Positions 1 to 9,216 are shown, counted from the first letter of the stretch. The stretch is 64,000 nt of DNA from Dysgonomonas hofstadii (GCF_014196915.1 NZ_JACIEP010000001.1:1-64000), one strand, 5' to 3'. The notes: generated from the sequence alone by a model not told the origin. Translations and numbers: made by a program.

Positions 1-2
1 GG

Positions 3-92
3 TTTAAAGAAAGGCTACAAAAAAAGGGATTCCCCGAAAAAGTAGTGAATAGCGCAAGGGAAAACGGAGAATATATTGATGTGACAGTTTAG
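3..92 (+). CDS. C-terminal end of an unidentified protein (partial)
   Basis: An open frame enters from the left edge and stops at a TAG at 90-92, giving 29 residues that end in EYIDVTV. The charged helix followed by a short strand would fit the end of a SPOR-like domain, but the piece is too short to identify. It runs in the same direction as lpxK, about 200 bases downstream. The gap 93-289 shows only a 14-codon ATG frame and AT-rich sequence just before lpxK. Confidence 0.4.
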   Translation, partial: FKERLQKKGFPEKVVNSARENGEYIDVTV

Positions 93-289
93 GGTAAAGA
101 ATAGAGGATTGATGATTTCATTACATTCGTTACATTTTTGTTAAAATGGCTAAGAGCAGGCTGTATCCGGAAGAAGCGATTCTATTGTAAAAGGAGTAAA
201 CATAATCAAAAAGGCTGCTTTTGACGCGGTTATTCTATCTTCAATGTGGAGATTATAATTAATTTAAATAAAATACCTATATTTATCGG

Positions 290-1390
290 ATGATTAACAC
301 TGAACCAATACATATAAATAAGTGGTTGCTACCATTTTCGTGGTTGTATGGGATTGGTGTATACATACGTAACAAGTTTTTCGATTGGGGAATATTTAAA
401 CGGGAAGAGTTTGACGTACCTGTCATCTGCATCGGAAATATTACAGTGGGAGGAACCGGGAAAACCCCGCATACCGAATACCTGATAAATGTATTGAAAG
501 ATAAATACAGGGTAGGGGTACTGAGCAGGGGGTATAAGCGAAAATCGAAGGGTTTTGTATTGGCCACATCCGAATCTACCAGTCTGGAGTTGGGAGATGA
601 ATCGTATCAGATAAAACGTAAATTTCCAGATGTGATAGTCGCTGTGGACGGAAACAGGAGAAGGGGTATAAAAGAAATGCTTTCGTTGGAGAATCCGCCT
701 GAAGTAATCTTATTAGACGATGCTTTCCAGCACAGGTATGTAAAACCTTCATATACTGTTATACTTTCAGATTTTAACCGTCCTGTTTACGAAGACACGC
801 TTTTGCCCGCAGGACGATTGAGGGAATCGCCTTCACACCTCAGGGATGCGAATATAATAATAGTGACCAAATGCCCGGAAGAACTGCAACCGATAGATTT
901 CCGTATTATATCGCATGATATCAATGCGTTTCCATATCAGGGATTGTACTTTACACAATTTTCTTATAATAACCTGAAACCTGTTTTTGGAAATGGAATT
1001 AAACAATTACCTTTGGATAGCCTTCAGGGAAAAAGTGTTTTACTGGCTACGGGGATCGCTTCTCCGGATATGATAATAAAGAAATTATCCGATTATACTA
1101 AGGATATAGATATGATAACTTATCCCGACCATCATAATTTCAGGGTGAAGGATATACGGTATATCTCCGAACGTTTTAAAGGGATATTGTCGGATAACAA
1201 AATAATAATTGTAACCGAGAAAGATGCAGCCCGTCTTGTGCTTAGAGAGGACATAGATGAGGAAATAAAAGAAAGTTTATACTATCTGCCTGTCGAGATT
1301 ACATTTATGAGCGATGAGAATGATTTTAAAGATAAAATATTAAAACATGTTAGAGAAAATACTGGAAACCGCAAAATTTATAAAAGGTGA
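290..1390 (+). CDS. lpxK: Tetraacyldisaccharide 4'-kinase (LpxK)
   Basis: LpxK phosphorylates the 4'-position of the lipid A disaccharide precursor at the inner face of the cytoplasmic membrane, a late step of the Raetz pathway. The 366-residue length is normal. Residues 53-60 read VGGTGKTP, the characteristic LpxK P-loop, preceded by the membrane-associated N-terminal helix (about 10-35). The DDAFQHR block near residue 144 and PAGRLRE near 181 are family hallmarks. The last 44 bases overlap the start of punA in another frame, so the two genes are probably co-transcribed and translationally coupled. The ATG start gives a typical LpxK N-terminus. Confidence 0.95.
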   Translation: MINTEPIHINKWLLPFSWLYGIGVYIRNKFFDWGIFKREEFDVPVICIGNITVGGTGKTPHTEYLINVLKDKYRVGVLSRGYKRKSKGFVLATSESTSLELGDESYQIKRKFPDVIVAVDGNRRRGIKEMLSLENPPEVILLDDAFQHRYVKPSYTVILSDFNRPVYEDTLLPAGRLRESPSHLRDANIIIVTKCPEELQPIDFRIISHDINAFPYQGLYFTQFSYNNLKPVFGNGIKQLPLDSLQGKSVLLATGIASPDMIIKKLSDYTKDIDMITYPDHHNFRVKDIRYISERFKGILSDNKIIIVTEKDAARLVLREDIDEEIKESLYYLPVEITFMSDENDFKDKILKHVRENTGNRKIYKR

Positions 1391-2165
1391 GTTACCTACT
1401 CTGCCTAAGATTGCTATCATTCTTGGAACAGGACTTGGAGAGCTTGTTCACGAGATAAGCGATAAGAAAGAAATCCCGTACGAAACCATCCCTAATTTCC
1501 CTGTATCTACAGTGGAAGGCCACAGTGGAAAGCTTATTTACGGAAAGCTGGGGGGAAAAGAAGTATTGGCCATGCAAGGACGTTTTCATTATTACGAAGG
1601 GTATGATATGCGAGAGGTAACATTCCCTATTCGCGTATTTCAGGCACTGTCTATCCAATACCTGTTTGTATCGAATGCGGCAGGAGGAATGAATGGTAGC
1701 TTCGATATAGGTGATATCATGCTTATTGACGACCATATCAATACATTCCCTGAGCATCCGCTTCGTGGTAAGAATTATAAAGAACTGGGAACCCGTTTCC
1801 CGGATATGAGTAACGCTTATGATAAAGATCTGCGCCTGATGGCTATGGAAATAGCAAAGAATAACAATATAAAATTACAGCATGGTGTATATGTGGGTAC
1901 ACAAGGCCCTACATTCGAAACTCCGGCTGAATATAACTGGTTCCGTATCATAGGTGGCGATGCTGTGGGTATGTCTACTGTACCGGAAGTGATAGTGGCC
2001 AACCATGCAGGTATAAAGGTGATGGCATTCTCTATTATTACCGATATAGGTATTATCGGCAAGATAGTGGAAGTAACGCACGAAGATGTGCAGGAAGCTG
2101 CCAAGATAGCACAGCCTAAGATGGCTTTCATCATGCAGGAGGTGATAAAGAGACTAAACTTATAA
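1347..2165 (+). CDS. punA: Purine nucleoside phosphorylase (trimeric, class II type)
   Basis: Catalyses phosphorolysis of purine nucleosides to free base and ribose 1-phosphate in the cytosol, for purine salvage. The 272-residue protein has the phosphate-binding GTGLGEL loop (27-33), the SNAAGGMN segment and the GPTFETPAE base-site motif. The block VGMSTVPEVIVANH is typical of the PNP/MTAP family. The segment near the C-terminus reads SIITD, whereas many trimeric PNPs have Asn at the base-recognition position, so base preference should not be assumed. It overlaps lpxK by 44 bases. No strong terminator follows except the hairpin-forming repeat at 2233-2276. Confidence 0.93.
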   Translation: MLEKILETAKFIKGELPTLPKIAIILGTGLGELVHEISDKKEIPYETIPNFPVSTVEGHSGKLIYGKLGGKEVLAMQGRFHYYEGYDMREVTFPIRVFQALSIQYLFVSNAAGGMNGSFDIGDIMLIDDHINTFPEHPLRGKNYKELGTRFPDMSNAYDKDLRLMAMEIAKNNNIKLQHGVYVGTQGPTFETPAEYNWFRIIGGDAVGMSTVPEVIVANHAGIKVMAFSIITDIGIIGKIVEVTHEDVQEAAKIAQPKMAFIMQEVIKRLNL

Positions 2166-2196
2166 TATAAAGGTGATATTTTTATATCCTTTGTCA

Positions 2197-2291
2197 TTGA
2201 CTACACTACGTTCCGTTGAACGTTGTTTCTGGACGGAGTGAAGAATCTCTTAATAGAAGGGGATCTTTCACTCCGTTCAAGATGACAAGAT
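2197..2291 (+). repeat. Dispersed hairpin repeat between punA and the EamA gene
   Basis: The spacer contains a perfect inverted repeat, ACGGAGTGAA at 2233-2242 and TTCACTCCGT at 2267-2276, ending in AAGATGACA. It belongs in style to the common Bacteroidota intergenic family that reads like GTCATCCTGA...AGATTCTTCACTCC. A related but divergent copy lies at 49154-49211. It may act as a bidirectional transcription stop or mRNA stabiliser; that is inference. Confidence 0.6.
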
Positions 2292-2300
2292 AGTATATTT

Positions 2301-3209
2301 ATGCTGACAACAAGATCCCGATATTGGTACCATACCATTGCTATTTTTACGGTTATTGTGTGGGGTACTACTTTTGTATCCACCAAGGTATTGATCGGCT
2401 ATGGACTCTCTCCGGTGGAGATACTTCTTTACCGGTTTTCGCTTGCCTATATCGGTATCTGGTTTATAGGAAGACGGGCATTATTTGCCAATAACTGGAA
2501 AGATGAATTATTGTGTGTGGCTGCCGGAATGGGTGGTGGGTCGCTTTATTTTATATTTGAGAATACGGCTTTGGGGCTCACATTGGCTTCGAATGTATCG
2601 TTGATCATTTGTACAGCACCTATATTTACAGCTTTTCTGTCTTATCTGATTTACAGGAAAGAGAAGCTTAAAAGTCACCTGTTCATAGGATCATTAATAG
2701 CTCTTACAGGAGTAGCATTTGTTGTCTTCAACGGGAAGTTTATTCTGCAAATAAACCCTTTAGGTGATATACTGACTATATTGTCCGCTTTGTCGTGGGC
2801 ATTTTACAGTATTATTCTGAGAAAGCTGCAAAAAGGTTATTCCACACTGTTTATTACCCGGAAGGTATTCTTTTATGGAATTGTTACCATGCTACCATTC
2901 CTTGCTGTAGGTTATGGCGATGTGCATCTGCAACTTCTGGCTGAACCAGTGATTATCGCGAATCTTGCATTTCTCGGTCTGATAGCATCGTTACTATGTT
3001 TTATTACCTGGAACACAGCAGTGAAAGAACTGGGGGTTGTACAGACATCCAACTATATTTACTTTACTCCGCTTGTAACACTTCTCACATCGGCATTAGT
3101 CATCAATGAGCATATTACAATCATTGCTCTTGCAGGCTCTGTGTTTATACTTTGTGGTGTATATATCGCAGAACGGGGATTTAAGCTCAAATTAAGAATT
3201 GCGAAATAA
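2301..3209 (+). CDS. EamA/DMT-family inner-membrane transporter
   Basis: A 302-residue, very hydrophobic protein with about ten predicted membrane helices in two five-helix halves, the layout of the drug/metabolite transporter superfamily with two EamA domains. The opening VIVWGTTFVSTKVL and the mid-protein SALSWAFYSIILRKL are typical of the first helix of each half. DMT exporters move amino acids, metabolites or drugs; the substrate cannot be read from the sequence. The first codon lies 10 bases past the dispersed repeat. Its stop is only 3 bases from the stop of the convergent MFS gene. Confidence 0.88.
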   Translation: MLTTRSRYWYHTIAIFTVIVWGTTFVSTKVLIGYGLSPVEILLYRFSLAYIGIWFIGRRALFANNWKDELLCVAAGMGGGSLYFIFENTALGLTLASNVSLIICTAPIFTAFLSYLIYRKEKLKSHLFIGSLIALTGVAFVVFNGKFILQINPLGDILTILSALSWAFYSIILRKLQKGYSTLFITRKVFFYGIVTMLPFLAVGYGDVHLQLLAEPVIIANLAFLGLIASLLCFITWNTAVKELGVVQTSNYIYFTPLVTLLTSALVINEHITIIALAGSVFILCGVYIAERGFKLKLRIAK

Positions 3210-3212
3210 CAC

Positions 3213-4406
3213 TTATACTTTTTTAGTGTTAGGAAGAAAAGCGGCAACCAATCCTAAAAGCGGCAGGTATGAACAGATATTGTATACATATTGTATGCTT
3301 GTATTATCTGCGACTTTACCCAATACTGCCGAGGCTATACCTGCAATACCGAAAGCCAGGCCGAAAAATAGCCCGCCTATCAATCCCACCTTTCCGGGGA
3401 CAAGCTCCTGCGCATATACAAGTATTGCTGAGAAGGCCGAAGATAATATCAACCCAATGAAGATGCTGAATATACAAGTCCACACCAGTCCTACATGAGG
3501 CATAATAAGCGCAAACGGAGCAGTACCCAGTATTGATGCCCATATTACATATTTACGGCCGATGCGATCACCTACAGGTCCGCCTATAATGGTGCCTAAG
3601 GCAACGGCAAACAGAAAAGCGAATAGGAATAATTGCGCATCGTGCACCGACAGCTGGAATTTGTCTATGAGGTAAAACATATAATAGCTGGTAAGGCTTG
3701 CCATGTAGACATATTTGGAAAATATAAGAATCAAAAGTATAGAGATAGCGAATGCTACCTTCTTAGACGAATAAGTAATCTTTTTATCTGTTATGGCATT
3801 GTTTTCACCAACAGCTGGTTTCAATCTGTACAAATTAGCCCTGTACCATTTGCTGATAACCAGCATGACGCCAATGCAAACCAATGCGATTAATGACATC
3901 CAGCCTATATTTTGTTGTCCATACGGAGTGATTATCCATAATGCTAATAAAGGTCCGATGGATGAGCCGAAATTACCTCCTACCTGAAATAATGACTGAG
4001 CTAGCCCGTGTTTTCCTCCCGATGCCATGTAGGCCAACCTTGAAGCTTCAGGATGGAATACAGAAGAACCTAATCCGGTTAGGAATACAGCAATAAGAAC
4101 ATGTATAAAACTCCCGGCCAGAGATAGAGATAGTATTCCGACCATTGTAAATGTCATGCCTATGGGAAGTGAGTAAGGCTGGGGCTTTTTGTCAGTAATC
4201 AAACCAATAACAGGCTGGAAAATAGAAGACGACATTTGAAAAACAAGTGTAATAAGCCCTATCTGAGTGAAATTGAGGAGTAATGAATCCTTTAACAGTG
4301 GATAGACTGCCGAAATAATGGATTGCAACATGTCATTGAGCATGTGGCACACCGCGAGCATAGATAATATTGTGAATGCTGTTCCTGTAGAAGTCCTTGT
4401 TTTCAT
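3213..4406 (-). CDS. MFS transporter, fosmidomycin-resistance (Fsr) type
   Basis: A proton-driven exporter of the major facilitator superfamily with about twelve membrane helices. The sequence resembles the Fsr/fosmidomycin-resistance branch: an N-terminal CHMLNDMLQS helix, GLITDKKPQP in the helix 2-3 loop, and VGDRIGRKYVIW in the second half. The longer frame opens at 4430, but ATG at 4406 gives the more usual short cytosolic N-terminus (MKTRTSTG) before helix 1. Substrate is unknown, and the Fsr label marks the family, not proven drug resistance. It is convergent with the EamA gene and downstream of the PepSY-like gene, which has its own terminator. Confidence 0.85.
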   Translation of the reverse strand: MKTRTSTGTAFTILSMLAVCHMLNDMLQSIISAVYPLLKDSLLLNFTQIGLITLVFQMSSSIFQPVIGLITDKKPQPYSLPIGMTFTMVGILSLSLAGSFIHVLIAVFLTGLGSSVFHPEASRLAYMASGGKHGLAQSLFQVGGNFGSSIGPLLALWIITPYGQQNIGWMSLIALVCIGVMLVISKWYRANLYRLKPAVGENNAITDKKITYSSKKVAFAISILLILIFSKYVYMASLTSYYMFYLIDKFQLSVHDAQLFLFAFLFAVALGTIIGGPVGDRIGRKYVIWASILGTAPFALIMPHVGLVWTCIFSIFIGLILSSAFSAILVYAQELVPGKVGLIGGLFFGLAFGIAGIASAVLGKVADNTSIQYVYNICSYLPLLGLVAAFLPNTKKV

Positions 4407-4452
4407 TACATTTTTGTAAAATGCATACAAAGATAAGCTTAATACTTTACAT

Positions 4453-4486
4453 AAAAAAGGGACTTAGTTTTTTCAACTAAATCCCA
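4453..4486 (-). terminator. Rho-independent terminator of the PepSY-like lipoprotein gene
   Basis: Read on the minus strand, a GGGATTTAGTT arm pairs with AACTAAGTCCC around a short A-rich loop and is followed directly by six T. It lies about 20 bases past the stop codon at 4508 and separates that gene from the MFS gene. Confidence 0.85.
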
Positions 4487-4507
4487 TTGTTGTATTTTTA
4501 TTACAGA

Positions 4508-5833
4508 TTATTGCGTAATTTCCAGCATTGTCCTGTAACTGCCATCTTCATTAAAATATAACATGTATTTTTTCTCTACATATACTGTATATCCTTTACT
4601 GTTGTGTATAAGGGAATAAATTTCTTTATCCTTATAATTATTATTCAGATAATTTGTCGTTGTAACAGGGAGTTCTTTAACAATTTCTGATGGTAGGCTT
4701 ATATAAACAACCTTACCATTTTCTATGTAAGATGCATTGATTTTAATCCAATTACCATCCATATCCACCTCAATAGTTACATCGTTGTCTTTTCCTTCAT
4801 ACAAGAAGGTAGAATTGTATTCATAGGCTCCCACTAGAGTTAATCCGTCAGGATATACATGTTTGTATGATATTATATCATAATAGTCTGACATTAGTTT
4901 GTCTGCGGCATTAACTGGAGGAGGGACAATACCAGTATTTTCATTTACCAGTAAATCTTTATTTTTGAAACGAAGTCCGTAATTTCCGTCTCCGTAAAAA
5001 GCTATGATGCGTATTCCTCCCAGGTTGCTTTGTCCTTTTATAGCGTCGGAAATACTCGCAGGCATCTCATTTTCAGCTATTGTACTCAATAGAGTTTCGG
5101 CACTCTTTATACTACTGTTATCTACATAGTCATTTATTTCAGCGTGTATCCAGGCAACATCTTCATCGAAACTGATAACAACTATATTCCCCATGAACAA
5201 GCGATAGGCTGTTCCTTCTGTTTCGGTTATTTTAAAAATACGTCCTAATAGGTTACTATTTAATCCAATATGATTACGTTTCAAAAAATCAGTGACTTTA
5301 GTTACAACATTATTATCTGTAATATTGGCTTCGGCTAATGTTTTACCGCTATATGCGAGTAATTCAGTCTGTGCATAACTGTTACCATTATTTAACCATA
5401 TCATTATGCTATGATCATAAAAAGCGGTAAGCGTTGTTATTTTGGCCTGGGGTTCTTTTTCGGTTAGTTTTTGATAAACATACTCATCCAGTATTTTAGT
5501 AGCTGATACGGGGATTCCGTTTTGGGCGAATATTTCGATCCAATCTCCATTATTGTAGGAAAAAGCAACAGAGGTATTCCCTTCCAGGAGTGCATATATA
5601 TATATTGTTTCCTGGCTTGTATTTCCTCCTGTAGACTTTTCTATCAGGGAGATAGGGAAATCAAAACTAACAGATACTACCTTATTGTCAGGAAAATATT
5701 GGGCTAAAAATTCCTGAGAGGAGGCTGGTAAGTCACCAAATCCGAGATCCGGTTGTTTGTCGTTATCGTCGCTGCAGCTGGAAAGAGCGATCATGCCTGC
5801 TAATAAGCATAAAATTAAGAGTAACTTTTTCAT
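4508..5833 (-). CDS. PepSY-like (DUF2874-type) lipoprotein
   Basis: An exported lipoprotein of about 441 residues. The chosen ATG at 5833 gives a clean lipoprotein signal (MKKLLLILCLLAGMIALSSC, lipobox LSSC); the longer frame from 5920 would bury it. After the Cys comes LPASSQEFLAQYFPDNKVVSV, the start of a PepSY-like repeat in which a Leu-Pro turn precedes a helix and a strand. A similar unit occurs near the C-terminus (LPVTTTNYLNNNYKDKEIYS). Such proteins are common in the Bacteroidota periplasm or outer membrane. Their role is unclear, with protease or lactamase-inhibitor-like folds suggested. Confidence 0.75.
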   Translation of the reverse strand: MKKLLLILCLLAGMIALSSCSDDNDKQPDLGFGDLPASSQEFLAQYFPDNKVVSVSFDFPISLIEKSTGGNTSQETIYIYALLEGNTSVAFSYNNGDWIEIFAQNGIPVSATKILDEYVYQKLTEKEPQAKITTLTAFYDHSIMIWLNNGNSYAQTELLAYSGKTLAEANITDNNVVTKVTDFLKRNHIGLNSNLLGRIFKITETEGTAYRLFMGNIVVISFDEDVAWIHAEINDYVDNSSIKSAETLLSTIAENEMPASISDAIKGQSNLGGIRIIAFYGDGNYGLRFKNKDLLVNENTGIVPPPVNAADKLMSDYYDIISYKHVYPDGLTLVGAYEYNSTFLYEGKDNDVTIEVDMDGNWIKINASYIENGKVVYISLPSEIVKELPVTTTNYLNNNYKDKEIYSLIHNSKGYTVYVEKKYMLYFNEDGSYRTMLEITQ

Positions 5834-6006
5834 GATAATGATGTTATATGATTTTTCATTATAATTGATGTCGATAAGCAGTTTCAAATTTAACATATTT
5901 CTTAATACGGACCAGAGCATAAGAAGAAGATATTAATATATTATAGATTTTTTAAGAAAATTGAAGTTTGATTTTACAATAGTGACATGCTATTTGAACA
6001 AAAGGT

Positions 6007-6014
6007 TAACTTTG
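6007..6014 (+). promoter_or_regulatory. Bacteroidales -7 box before thiL
   Basis: TAACTTTG matches the TAnnTTTG consensus of the primary Bacteroidota sigma factor, 26 bases before the thiL ATG. No TTTG -33 element is seen at the expected 19-21 bp spacing. Confidence 0.5.
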
Positions 6015-6039
6015 TATTCTATTTAAAAAATTACTACAA

Positions 6040-7068
6040 ATGAAACGTACAGAAATATCTCAGCTGGGTGAATTCGGATTGATAGATCGCCTGACAAAAA
6101 ATATAGAATTAAAGAATAAAAGTTCAGAAAAAGGGGTAGGGGATGATGCCGCTGTTCTTTCGTTTGAAAATAAAAAGACGTTGGTAACTACTGACCTGTT
6201 GCTCGAAGGCATACATTTCGATCTTATTTATGTTCCGTTGAAACATCTGGGATATAAATCGGCGGTGGTAAATTTCTCTGATATTTATGCTATGAACGGG
6301 CAGCCGAAACAAATAACTGTATCGCTGGGAATCTCGAAACGTTTTTCAGTTGAAGATATAGAAATATTCTACGAAGGGGTATACTTGGCATGCCAGGAAT
6401 ATGGCGTAGATGTTATTGGCGGAGATACTTCGGCTTCGCTTACAGGGCTGACTATCAGCATTACTTGTATAGGAGAGGGAGAAGAAGGAAAGATTGTTTA
6501 CCGTAATGGAGCCAAAGACACCGATCTTATTTGCGTATCGGGAGATTTAGGTGCTGCATTTATGGGACTTCAACTATTAGAGAGAGAAAAAGTGGTATAT
6601 GATGGAGAGAAAAATTTCCAGCCCGATTTTACCGGAAAGGAGTATCTGCTCGAGCGTCAATTGAAACCCGAAGCCCGTAAAGATATTGTGAGATTTTTAT
6701 CAGAAGAAGCGATCGTTCCTACTTCGATGATCGATATCTCTGATGGTTTATCCTCTGAATTGAAGCATATCTGTAAGCAGAGTGGGGTAGGGTGTCGTGT
6801 GTTTGAAGAGAGAGTCCCCATTGATTATCAGACGGCAATGATGGCTGAGCAGTTCAATATGAATGTGACTACGGTTGCATTGAATGGCGGTGAAGATTAT
6901 GAGTTATTGTTTACTATTCCTCTATATCTGCACGAAAAGGTATCGAAAATAAAGGGTGTACATGTAATAGGTCATATCACAAAAGCCGATTACGGATTAC
7001 TGCTTGAAACCCGTGACGGAGGAGAGATTGAGTTGAAAGCTCAGGGATGGGATTCTATTAAGGAATAA
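6040..7068 (+). CDS. thiL: Thiamine-monophosphate kinase (ThiL)
   Basis: Phosphorylates thiamine monophosphate to the active cofactor thiamine pyrophosphate, the last step of thiamine synthesis, in the cytosol. The 342-residue protein has all family signatures: GVGDDAAVL (33-41), TTDLLLEGIHFD (50-61) and GGDTSAS (126-132) for metal, ATP and substrate binding, and ISDGLSSEL and GGEDYELLF in the C-terminal half (AIRS-type ATP-grasp fold). It is a single transcription unit with its own -7 box. It is the last core gene before the tRNA used as an integration site. Confidence 0.95.
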   Translation: MKRTEISQLGEFGLIDRLTKNIELKNKSSEKGVGDDAAVLSFENKKTLVTTDLLLEGIHFDLIYVPLKHLGYKSAVVNFSDIYAMNGQPKQITVSLGISKRFSVEDIEIFYEGVYLACQEYGVDVIGGDTSASLTGLTISITCIGEGEEGKIVYRNGAKDTDLICVSGDLGAAFMGLQLLEREKVVYDGEKNFQPDFTGKEYLLERQLKPEARKDIVRFLSEEAIVPTSMIDISDGLSSELKHICKQSGVGCRVFEERVPIDYQTAMMAEQFNMNVTTVALNGGEDYELLFTIPLYLHEKVSKIKGVHVIGHITKADYGLLLETRDGGEIELKAQGWDSIKE

Positions 7069-7276
7069 AGATTCAATTATCTATAGAGTACTTTCTCCTA
7101 TAATAGGTATTGGAGTAAAGGCTTTATAGTGGATAAATTTTGTAAGTTTTTAGTTAAATGAAAATACTTATATAAATACTGCAAAGTGTAATTTTCTTGT
7201 TAACAAATACATGATAAATCTTTTGATAAAACAAATACTAGCAGATATCTGTATTTAAAATATTTTTAATGATATT

Positions 7277-7307
7277 TTTGGTTAGTATAAAAAATATCCT
7301 ATCTTTG
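7277..7307 (+). promoter_or_regulatory. Promoter of tRNA-Phe
   Basis: A TTTG -33 element (7277-7280) and a TATCTTTG -7 box (7300-7307) are 19 bp apart, the classic Bacteroidota promoter layout, about 28 bases before the tRNA. Confidence 0.75.
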
Positions 7308-7334
7308 CACACGCAAACACAAAACGATAATTAT

Positions 7335-7407
7335 GGTGCCATAGCTCAGTTGGTAGAGCAAAGGACTGAAAATCCTTGTGTCCCCGGTTCGATTCCTGGT
7401 GGCACCA
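7335..7407 (+). tRNA. tRNA-Phe (anticodon GAA)
   Basis: A 73-base cloverleaf. The acceptor arm GGTGCCA pairs with TGGCACC, followed by discriminator A. The D-arm region reads TAGCTCAGTTGGTAGAGCA. The anticodon stem AAGGA/TCCTT holds loop CTGAAAA with GAA, and the T-arm carries GGTTCGATTCC. CCA is not encoded in full (the next bases are CAA). The 3' end is the integration target of the two following islands, and island 1 restores an intact tRNA end. Confidence 0.97.
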
Positions 7408-7408
7408 C
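7396..7408 (+). repeat. attL: tRNA-Phe 3' end, island 1 left boundary
   Basis: The 13-mer CTGGTGGCACCAC covers the acceptor end of tRNA-Phe and recurs exactly at 25201-25213 and 35190-35202 in the same orientation. Direct repeats of a tRNA 3' end are the usual footprint of tyrosine-recombinase integration. Confidence 0.85.
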
Positions 7409-7420
7409 AAATGACTAAAG

Positions 7421-7463
7421 AAAGCCTCTGTAAGACAAAAACTTACGGAGGCTTTTTCTTTTT
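7421..7463 (+). terminator. Terminator after tRNA-Phe
   Basis: AAAGCCTCTGTAAG (7421-7434) pairs with CTTACGGAGGCTTT (7442-7455) with one G-T pair, followed by TTCTTTTT. Because it is past attL it belongs to island 1, which therefore supplies the tRNA terminator after integration. Confidence 0.88.
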
Positions 7464-7476
7464 AGTGACCGATTTG

Positions 7477-7654
7477 GTGCCCATTCGGATATTTTCGATA
7501 ATATCCCGTATTATGTGCTATAATATAGCAGTTTATACTTTTAAATATTCCAGTTTTCTTTCTTTTCGAATAAGTTTAGCGGTTCGATTTTTATTCGAAG
7601 TGCCCACAATTTTATCAGTTAGGCTGTGGACTCCCAGAGAGCCCACGGTGCCCA
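7477..7654 (+). repeat. Three GTGCCCA repeats at the left end of island 1
   Basis: GTGCCCA occurs at 7477-7483, 7600-7606 and 7648-7654, all on the plus strand. Two more copies lie near the right end at 25064-25070 and 25076-25082. Clustering at both ends fits integrase or excisionase arm-type binding sites. The rest of 7464-7814 holds no gene; the open frame 7378-7671 runs out of the tRNA and is not credible. Confidence 0.5.
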
Positions 7655-7814
7655 ACAGTATGAAGAGCTAACGCTCTTTGGGCATTACCTATCTCTTCTT
7701 GCTCTTATCTCGAATGATGTAGATATTATGATATTTAGTGGAGACTATTGTCTTCTTTTATTAGATATTGACTATCTTTAATCAGCAAAGCTTAATCCAA
7801 AACCATATAACTGT

Positions 7815-8630
7815 ATGAGCATGAATTTAACAGAGATGAAAGATATTGTGACCATTTTATTTTATGTAATTGGTTCTACAATTGCTATTCTTACTTATAT
7901 GAGAGCAAAATCAACAATCCTACAACCCAAAAGAACAGAGCTGATAAAAAAGCAAACTGAAATATTTAGTGATTTTTTATCATTTATAAATGAGAATGAA
8001 AATTCTGTGGATAATGGTTTAGATTATGTGAATTTATTCAGTTATAATGTTGATTTAGTATTGAGAGATTTCGGATTTATTACTATTGATAATGAGTCAG
8101 ACAAATATCAAGAGCTCAATTTTAACATTTCTGGATGGACACAATTTTTAGAGAACGATATCTATGAATTTGTTTTTGTAAAAGGAAACTTAAATACATA
8201 TGATAGTCTAATTTTTGAGGTAGACAATAGAGCTCGACAAAAATATTATCAAATCTGCTTAACTAATAATAAGTTTAATGTATATAGAATATTTTTCACA
8301 GCTAAATATGAACGGTTTTATAAAACCTTGAGAGCATTTGCCACTAACCCTTTTTTACCTAACGATGTACAAGAAACTGCTTATCAGATAGGTAAAGATT
8401 TACAAGAAAATATCCATAACAAATTAAGAATATTATTAGAGACTCTTGTTAAAGAGTATTTTAGAGCATCTACTAACCAGGAAGGTTCAAGCAAAGAAGT
8501 TTTAACAAATGATTTTAGGCATGTGACATTATTTAGGATATTTGAGAAAGAAAGAATAAAACATGAAGAGTCATTTGAAAAACTGAAAAAACAGATTAGA
8601 AAACATTTAAATATTGATGATAGGTGGTAA
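7815..8630 (+). CDS. Membrane-anchored protein of unknown function
   Basis: A 271-residue protein not recognised as a known family. One hydrophobic segment near the N-terminus (about residues 11-30, DIVTILFYVIGSTIAILTY) is followed by a basic patch and about 240 charged, largely helical residues. The C-terminus (about 235-271) is rich in Lys/Glu and could form a coiled coil. This single-pass, cytosol-facing layout is common among small accessory and defence proteins, but no catalytic motif is seen. It stands alone, about 350 bases inside the left end of island 1, and is AT-rich like the neighbouring cargo. Confidence 0.65.
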   Translation: MSMNLTEMKDIVTILFYVIGSTIAILTYMRAKSTILQPKRTELIKKQTEIFSDFLSFINENENSVDNGLDYVNLFSYNVDLVLRDFGFITIDNESDKYQELNFNISGWTQFLENDIYEFVFVKGNLNTYDSLIFEVDNRARQKYYQICLTNNKFNVYRIFFTAKYERFYKTLRAFATNPFLPNDVQETAYQIGKDLQENIHNKLRILLETLVKEYFRASTNQEGSSKEVLTNDFRHVTLFRIFEKERIKHEESFEKLKKQIRKHLNIDDRW

Positions 8631-8865
8631 TCACAATTTAACTGTCAGTGTACTTAATAGTAGCTCTAAAATATTAAATATTAGATTTATATCTATTAGT
8701 TACTCGGTTTTTCAGGATTCCATTATATATAGTATTTTCTCCCCTTTCTCCCTTCCTTTTTTTATGAATAACTATCTGCCGAAAAAAAATTAAAAAAACA
8801 GCTCATTTATATCTGACTAACAAAATGATTCTTTAACTTTACCCGAAATACAAATTACACCTTAA

Positions 8866-9213
8866 ATGGAAAGCTCCAAAGAAATAATTGAATTACGTCC
8901 AAGAGAGAAAAAGATAAGACTTAAACTTATTGAGTTTGCTGCAGCAAAACGAACAATAGCTTATCAGCCACTGTCATATATAGCTAATCTAGGTTTGGAG
9001 ATGCAATATAATGAACATGTAAATGAGTTGTCTGATTATTTAGATAGAATCTCGAAATTTGAATTACAAGAGGGCAGACCTTTATTGTCAGCTATTGTAA
9101 TTAACTCTATCTTGAAACGTCAAGGCGATGGCTTCTTTAGGTTATGTGCAGATAAAGAAGAAGATTTAAAAAAGCTTTTAAAATGTGATGTTCTTTCCCC
9201 AAGTATAGACTAG
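8866..9213 (+). CDS. Small accessory protein, paralogue of the 18493 gene product
   Basis: A 115-residue soluble protein. It aligns by eye with the product at 18493-18810: both have an R-x-K-L-I-x-x-A helix, a basic R-T-x-x-Y segment, L-x-x-I-x-x-[FY]-[ED], then P-[LI]-L-[SA]-[AS]-I-V and GFF-x-L-C near the end. The order suggests an N-terminal winged-helix-like region and a compact C-terminal motif. Function is unknown. It lies in an AT-rich stretch with a possible TAACTTTA -7-like box at 8834-8841. Presence of two family members in one island is unusual. Confidence 0.65.
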   Translation: MESSKEIIELRPREKKIRLKLIEFAAAKRTIAYQPLSYIANLGLEMQYNEHVNELSDYLDRISKFELQEGRPLLSAIVINSILKRQGDGFFRLCADKEEDLKKLLKCDVLSPSID

Positions 9214-9216
9214 CAA

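Noticed and set aside
1817-2197. Minus-strand frame of 126 codons opposite punA
   Set aside because: Shadow of the well-supported punA; no domain.
3199-3498. Plus-strand frame of 99 codons at the end of the MFS gene
   Set aside because: Antisense to the MFS transporter with low-complexity content; shadow frame.
7378-7671. Plus-strand open frame of 97 codons beginning inside tRNA-Phe
   Set aside because: Runs from the tRNA through the terminator and arm repeats; not plausible as a gene.
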